From contig CP036279.1 of NCBI GenBank assembly GCA_007748055.1, positions 4,464,001 through 4,528,000 on the forward strand: 64,000 nucleotides of DNA, in the 5' to 3' direction. The DNA comes from Kolteria novifilia. Its GTDB lineage: Bacteria > Planctomycetota > Planctomycetia > Kolteriales > Kolteriaceae. Made by a program: the position numbers and the translations under genes. Every line of letters starts with the position of its first letter. The first letter of the stretch is position 1. Positions 60,260 to 64,000 of the stretch are shown one piece after another. The notes below the pieces were generated by a model, which saw only the letters and a program-made list of their open reading frames with translations, did not search any database and was not told the origin of the DNA.

Positions 60260-61468
60260 CTATCGCTCCGCGGGCAAACAGCGAACCAGCGTCATCAGCG
60301 CGAACGCCGTCCCGTAGGGTTGATGATAGTCGTAGAAGGGAAAGTCCCACCACGAGCCATCCTTCTCTTGCTTGTCGAGAAGGATCCGAGCCATGCGCCC
60401 CTGGTGAGTCGGCCGCTGATCGACCGGCAACTGCTCGATGCAGAGCGCTCCGTAGTAGTGCCCGTAGTAGTAGAAGTAGCCCGCGACCGCGAACCAGGAC
60501 TCGTGCGGCACCGGGCGTTTGCGCCCCATGTCGAGCCAGAGATTGCGGTCGAAGAGCCGCTGCAACCAGGTGTCGAGCACCTCGTTGGTGATGCGTTGAT
60601 CGCCCCAGAGTCGCAGCGCGAGGTTACAGGCCTGCGAACGACCGAGACTGCCGGCGGGTCGGTTGATGTCGTACATCGGCGACCACTTCATGTACTCGCC
60701 ATAGAGATAGGAAAAGTCGGGTTTCTGCTGCCGTTTGATCGATGCGATGGCGCGTTGCACGACCGGCTTGGGAGCTTCGATCTCGAGTTCCTTCGCCTCG
60801 TCGAGCGCCACCAGGATCGTGGCGGTCATGAAGGAGGTCGAGCTGCTGGTGGGCCGTTGCGAGCCGACGTTGAAGTCGTAGTAGCCCCAACCACCATCGA
60901 CCGACTCGTAACGCCCCAGGTAGGCGATCTGCTGCTTGATCCGGTCCTCGATCAGCTCCTGACGCTGCTCGTCGCCCCGATGGCGGTGGTGAAGTCGCAC
61001 CAGGGCCTGGATCGAGTAGCCGTGCGTCCAGTTGTTGTAGATGGCGTCGGGGGTCGCTCGACGCACGCGCGGCAGGTACTCCAGGAGCCACGCTTCCGCT
61101 CGGTCGATCGCGTCGGAGACCCGCCGTGAGCCATCGTCACTCTCGATCAGCGCCGTGATCGCCATCGCCGTCACCGCCGCCGTGAAGGCGTGATGCGCCC
61201 CGGGGACGGGCGCGTAGATGTTGAGCCCTTTAGTGCGCCGCATTCCCCCCCAAGAGCCGTCCTTGTTTTGCGACTCCAGGAGATACTTGATGCCGCGCTC
61301 GATCCCCTTCTCGATCTCGGCGGTCGTCGCGAGCTTGCTGGTCGAGATGGCCGGCGTCTTTGTCCCGGTCCGCGCCTTGGCCGTTGGCTGAGTCTTCTCC
61401 TCGGCGAGCGAGGTCGCCGCCAGTCCGAGCGACAACGCGGCAACAGACGACCAGATCGCAGGACGCAT
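60260..61468 (-). CDS. Secreted squalene-cyclase-fold (prenyltransferase-like) protein
   Basis: 402 residues. Signal peptide PAIWSSVAALSLGLAATSLA, then alpha/alpha repeats with QW-like motifs: KYLLESQNKDGSWGGM, AYLGRYESVDGGWGYYDF, and LLDKQEKDGSWWDFPFYDY. Repeats of this shape occur in squalene-hopene cyclases and prenyltransferase beta subunits, but the catalytic DxDD motif is not seen; planctomycetes have many secreted versions of unknown function. ATG 61468 with GGGGAG at 6 bases. It follows the HlyD-type gene on the same strand (gap 75 bases), so they may be co-transcribed. Confidence 0.8.
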   Translation of the reverse strand: MRPAIWSSVAALSLGLAATSLAEEKTQPTAKARTGTKTPAISTSKLATTAEIEKGIERGIKYLLESQNKDGSWGGMRRTKGLNIYAPVPGAHHAFTAAVTAMAITALIESDDGSRRVSDAIDRAEAWLLEYLPRVRRATPDAIYNNWTHGYSIQALVRLHHRHRGDEQRQELIEDRIKQQIAYLGRYESVDGGWGYYDFNVGSQRPTSSSTSFMTATILVALDEAKELEIEAPKPVVQRAIASIKRQQKPDFSYLYGEYMKWSPMYDINRPAGSLGRSQACNLALRLWGDQRITNEVLDTWLQRLFDRNLWLDMGRKRPVPHESWFAVAGYFYYYGHYYGALCIEQLPVDQRPTHQGRMARILLDKQEKDGSWWDFPFYDYHQPYGTAFALMTLVRCLPAER

Positions 61469-61543
61469 CCTTCTCTCCCCTACTCTTGCTCGACCTCTCC
61501 GATGGTCTCCCGACCACGGTGCTGACACGTTCCGACGATCGCG

Positions 61544-63196
61544 TCAATCCTTCTCGTCGTCCTTCGGCTTTTCGAGGAGGATCTTCTCTCCCTTCTTAAT
61601 GCCCTCGAGAATCGCGACCTTGCCCTTCGACTTCTTTCCGAGCACTACGTCGCGCTTCGTCGCCTCTCCCTCCTCGTCCACGACGTAGACGATCTCCCGC
61701 GATTCCTCGGACTCGTCGTCCTGAAAAACGGCGGTCTCGGGCACGAGGATCGACTCGGGGTTGTAAAAGGTGACGAACTCCAGCTCGCACGTCATCCCCG
61801 GCACGATCATGCCGTGGTTGGCCCGGAACGAGACGTCGATCGTGGCATCGTACTTGCCATTGGGCAACGGCAACGGCGTAACCGAAGCGATGCTCGCCTC
61901 GAGCTTTTCGTCGGGAAAGGCGGTTGGGACCGCGATGCCGTCGACGCCCTCCTTGATCCCCCAAAGATCCTTCTCGTCGATGCTTGCGCGGACGTTCATC
62001 GGACGGCGTTCGACAATCGTCATCAGCACCTGATTCGCCTTGACCATGCCACCGGGGCGAAGCTGTGACTCCAGCGTGCTACCGGTCGTCCATTTGCCCC
62101 GCACGCAACGGCCATAGTAGACGATGCCCGAAGCCGGGGCGGTCGCCGAGAGGATCTCGAGGTCGCCCTGAAGCTCGCTCAGGTGCTCGGAACTCTTCTT
62201 GTGTTCGTCCTTTAGTTTTTGCAGCGCCAATCGCCGTTGGGCGACCATGAGGGGAAGCCGATCCTTGATCGACTGGAGCTCCAACCGAGTCCGCGTCACC
62301 GAGTCACGAAGCATCTGGCTGCGCCGGGGCAGACTGACGTCGAGGAACTGGTCCCGGTTGAGCTCGGCACCGCGAAGACCGAACTCCGCCGTCGCGACCC
62401 GGTCGCGCTGCCGACGCAAGACGATCTCCTCGGTCTCCTCGGTCAAATCATCGGCGTTGTACATCTTTTCGAGCTGGCCGAGTTCCTCCTTCTCGTACTC
62501 CAGCGAGTCGCGCCAACGGCGGACGTTCATATGGGCCTGCTCCTGGGAATAGGGCCGATCGACGCTCAAGAAGCGTTCGAGGTCCTCGTCCCCTTCGCGG
62601 CGACGGCGCTCGGCGTATTCCAGATCCAGCGGCGTCGCCTTCTCGATGTACTCCAACTCGGCCTCGGCCGTCTCGATGCTGATGTCCGAGAGCTTCACGT
62701 CGAGCTGGAGATTGGCGATCGCCTTCTCGAGATCCTCAAGGTCGAACTTGATCAGCCGATCTCCCTTCTTCACCTCGGTGCCGGGTTCGACCGCCTCGGC
62801 GACCTTGAGCGTCTTCCACGCTTTCGGGTCGTAGCTCACCTCGGTCGCCTTCTCGGCCTCGAACATTCCGGAGATTTTCATTTCGATGCGTAGCGGACTC
62901 TCCTTGATCGTCAGCGTCTTCGGTTCCTTCTTCTCCTCTTTCTTATCGGACGACTTCGCCTCTTCCTTCTTCTCCGCGTCGCTCGAGTTCGTTTCCTCGT
63001 CGGCATTGTCGGTGGCCTTTTGGTCGCCCTTCCCCTTCGAGTTCTCCTTGTCGGGAACCTGCGCGGGAGCGTTGGAGACCGCTTTCTCCTTCTCGCCGGT
63101 CTCCTTCGGGGCCGACGACTTCGCATCGGCGTAGAGCGCGACCGTGAAGGCCATCATGACGAATAGACAAGATGCATAAGCCCAGGACCGTCCCAT
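61544..63196 (-). CDS. HlyD/RND-type periplasmic adaptor protein
   Basis: 550 residues. Signal segment SWAYASCLFVMMAFTVALYA, a ~70-residue Lys/Glu-rich linker (KEEAKSSDKKEEKKEPK), then the adaptor: first lipoyl half (VAEAVEPGTEVKKGDRLIKFD), a long coiled-coil hairpin (IANLQLDVKLSDISIETAEAELEYIEKA to LSELQGDLEILSATAPASGIVYYG), the second lipoyl half and a beta barrel domain (VRASIDEKDLWGIKEGVDG, MIVPGMTCELEFV, ILVPETAVFQD). It would link an inner-membrane transporter to the outer membrane, but neither partner is adjacent. ATG 63196 has GAGGAAG upstream. Confidence 0.85.
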   Translation of the reverse strand: MGRSWAYASCLFVMMAFTVALYADAKSSAPKETGEKEKAVSNAPAQVPDKENSKGKGDQKATDNADEETNSSDAEKKEEAKSSDKKEEKKEPKTLTIKESPLRIEMKISGMFEAEKATEVSYDPKAWKTLKVAEAVEPGTEVKKGDRLIKFDLEDLEKAIANLQLDVKLSDISIETAEAELEYIEKATPLDLEYAERRRREGDEDLERFLSVDRPYSQEQAHMNVRRWRDSLEYEKEELGQLEKMYNADDLTEETEEIVLRRQRDRVATAEFGLRGAELNRDQFLDVSLPRRSQMLRDSVTRTRLELQSIKDRLPLMVAQRRLALQKLKDEHKKSSEHLSELQGDLEILSATAPASGIVYYGRCVRGKWTTGSTLESQLRPGGMVKANQVLMTIVERRPMNVRASIDEKDLWGIKEGVDGIAVPTAFPDEKLEASIASVTPLPLPNGKYDATIDVSFRANHGMIVPGMTCELEFVTFYNPESILVPETAVFQDDESEESREIVYVVDEEGEATKRDVVLGKKSKGKVAILEGIKKGEKILLEKPKDDEKD

Positions 63197-63574
63197 CCGT
63201 TCTTCCTCGCTGAATGTCTGATTGTTCCGCGCCGAGTCCCGTGGGTCGGATCGCCCGAGTCCATTGGGTCGGATCACGTCTCAACGGCTCGACGCTATCG
63301 GTCCACGCAACCAACGCCGGGGCGACTGACGCGATGACGTGGGTCTCTCCGCTCCCTCTCGCGGGACGCGGTTACCGGCGGGGAGGACCGCCAACCTCTC
63401 GCAGTTGATGATACATCCCCGCTCAAGGGAGGTTCAGGGGAATTCCTCCGAATCACGTCGCCCAACATCCCCACCTCGCAAGGGCAACCAACTGGTCGCG
63501 AGGTTCCATACAAAGACGGGCGCCGCGACGAACCCTCGCGGCCCCGGCTTCCTTGGGGAGGAAACAGAACGCGC

Positions 63575-64000
63575 ATGGCCTTCGGGAAACTCGGCATCAT
63601 CGGCCGCACCTACCGCCACGTCAGGCGGTATCGCCAGATACTCACCGTCTTCTTTAAGTACGGCTTCGGCGACTTGCTGGAACGCCTCCACCTCAATCCG
63701 ATCAAGGATCTCGGCCGTAAGCTCTTGCCGCAGCAGGAGGGGGCCTACGAACTTCACTCCCGTGCCGAACGAATCCGCATGGCGATCGAGGAACTGGGTC
63801 CGACCTTCATCAAAATGGGTCAAATCCTCTCCACCCGCCCCGACCTCTTGCCCGTTGAGTTGCTCGAGCAGATGGAGAAGCTTCAAAGCGACGTCCCCGC
63901 CTTTCCCATGGAAGACGTCCGCGCCATCGTCGAGGAGGAACTCGACGCCCCTCTCGATACGATCTTTGACCGCTTCGACGAAACACCCCTCGCCGCCGCC
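63575..64000 (+). CDS. ABC1/UbiB-family protein kinase-like protein (3' truncated)
   Basis: 142 residues before the window ends. GIIGRTYRHVRRYRQIL leads to the UbiB hallmark EELGPTFIKMGQILSTRPDLLP (KxGQ motif), followed by LLEQMEKLQSDVPAFPMEDVRAIVEEEL. UbiB-like proteins bind ATP and support quinone or lipid biosynthesis and transport at membranes. The kinase core (Walker-like KAxGxxHxxQ and DxxxxN) lies beyond the edge. ATG 63575 with GGGGAGG ~13 bases upstream. It is divergent from the HlyD-type gene. Confidence 0.85.
   Translation, partial: MAFGKLGIIGRTYRHVRRYRQILTVFFKYGFGDLLERLHLNPIKDLGRKLLPQQEGAYELHSRAERIRMAIEELGPTFIKMGQILSTRPDLLPVELLEQMEKLQSDVPAFPMEDVRAIVEEELDAPLDTIFDRFDETPLAAA

Noticed and set aside
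1-64000. tRNA or rRNA genes
   Set aside because: I looked for T-loop patterns (GGTTCGAATCC-like) and rRNA-like stretches and found none that I can support.

Overview
The window reads as chromosomal DNA of a Planctomycetota bacterium. The evidence is four tandem DUF1559 pseudopilin-like genes (55.2-59.2 kb), a formylglycine-type sulfatase, DUF1080 and BNR-repeat secreted proteins, ECF sigma factors with planctomycete-style partners, a lone dnaA, high GC and short intergenic hairpin repeats. LPS acylation (LpxL-like), an Omp85-like barrel and a flagellar cluster fit a diderm, motile cell. The species cannot be named from sequence alone.

Layout. 0-6.5 kb: 3' end of an M1 peptidase/outer-membrane barrel fusion, an amidohydrolase, two receiver-GGDEF paralogues and prs. 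6.8-13.8 kb: Gfo/Idh/MocA oxidoreductase, LpxL-like acyltransferase, ferredoxin, plsY, a KtrB/KtrA-type potassium uptake pair and an ImmA/IrrE-like protein. 14.2-24.5 kb: a three-gene unknown operon ending in a degenerate M48/TerB-like protein, an acyl-CoA ligase, an ECF sigma factor with membrane partner, a sulfatase, a DUF1445 protein and a JAMM peptidase. 24.5-30.5 kb: flagellar genes on the minus strand (fliJ, motE-like, fliK, flgD, flgE). 31-38 kb: cysH, dnaA, a 30-residue basic peptide, a DMT transporter, a LarA-like protein and a sigma/anti-sigma pair in which the anti-sigma is fused to a pseudopilin-like domain. 40.7-54.7 kb: DUF1080, BNR proteins, queC, a sulfite-exporter-like protein, a cysteine desulfurase, an epimerase, an acyl-CoA dehydrogenase, a MoaD-like protein, a cNMP-binding protein, a Wza-like exporter and a Nif11-like protein. 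55-64 kb: the DUF1559 cluster, a secreted cyclase-fold protein, an HlyD-type adaptor and the start of a UbiB-family kinase.

The most striking feature is a set of small mobile elements that the genes do not explain. A complete IS630-type element (39147-40384) and three non-autonomous families (here R1, R2, R3; each about 150-170 bp with its own terminal inverted repeats) are all bounded by CTAG and their inverted repeats all start with G. They lie end to end sharing single CTAG junctions (R2-IS630-R1 and R1-R3-R2). Four copies sit exactly on a TAG stop codon whose preceding base is C, so the first G of the element rebuilds the stop. A fourth repeat family (R4) forms a hairpin around CACTGGCTG/CAGCCAGTG.

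Sulfur chemistry recurs across the window (CysH, cysteine desulfurase, TauE-like exporter, MoaD-like carrier, JAMM peptidase), but the genes are scattered and a joint pathway is only inference.
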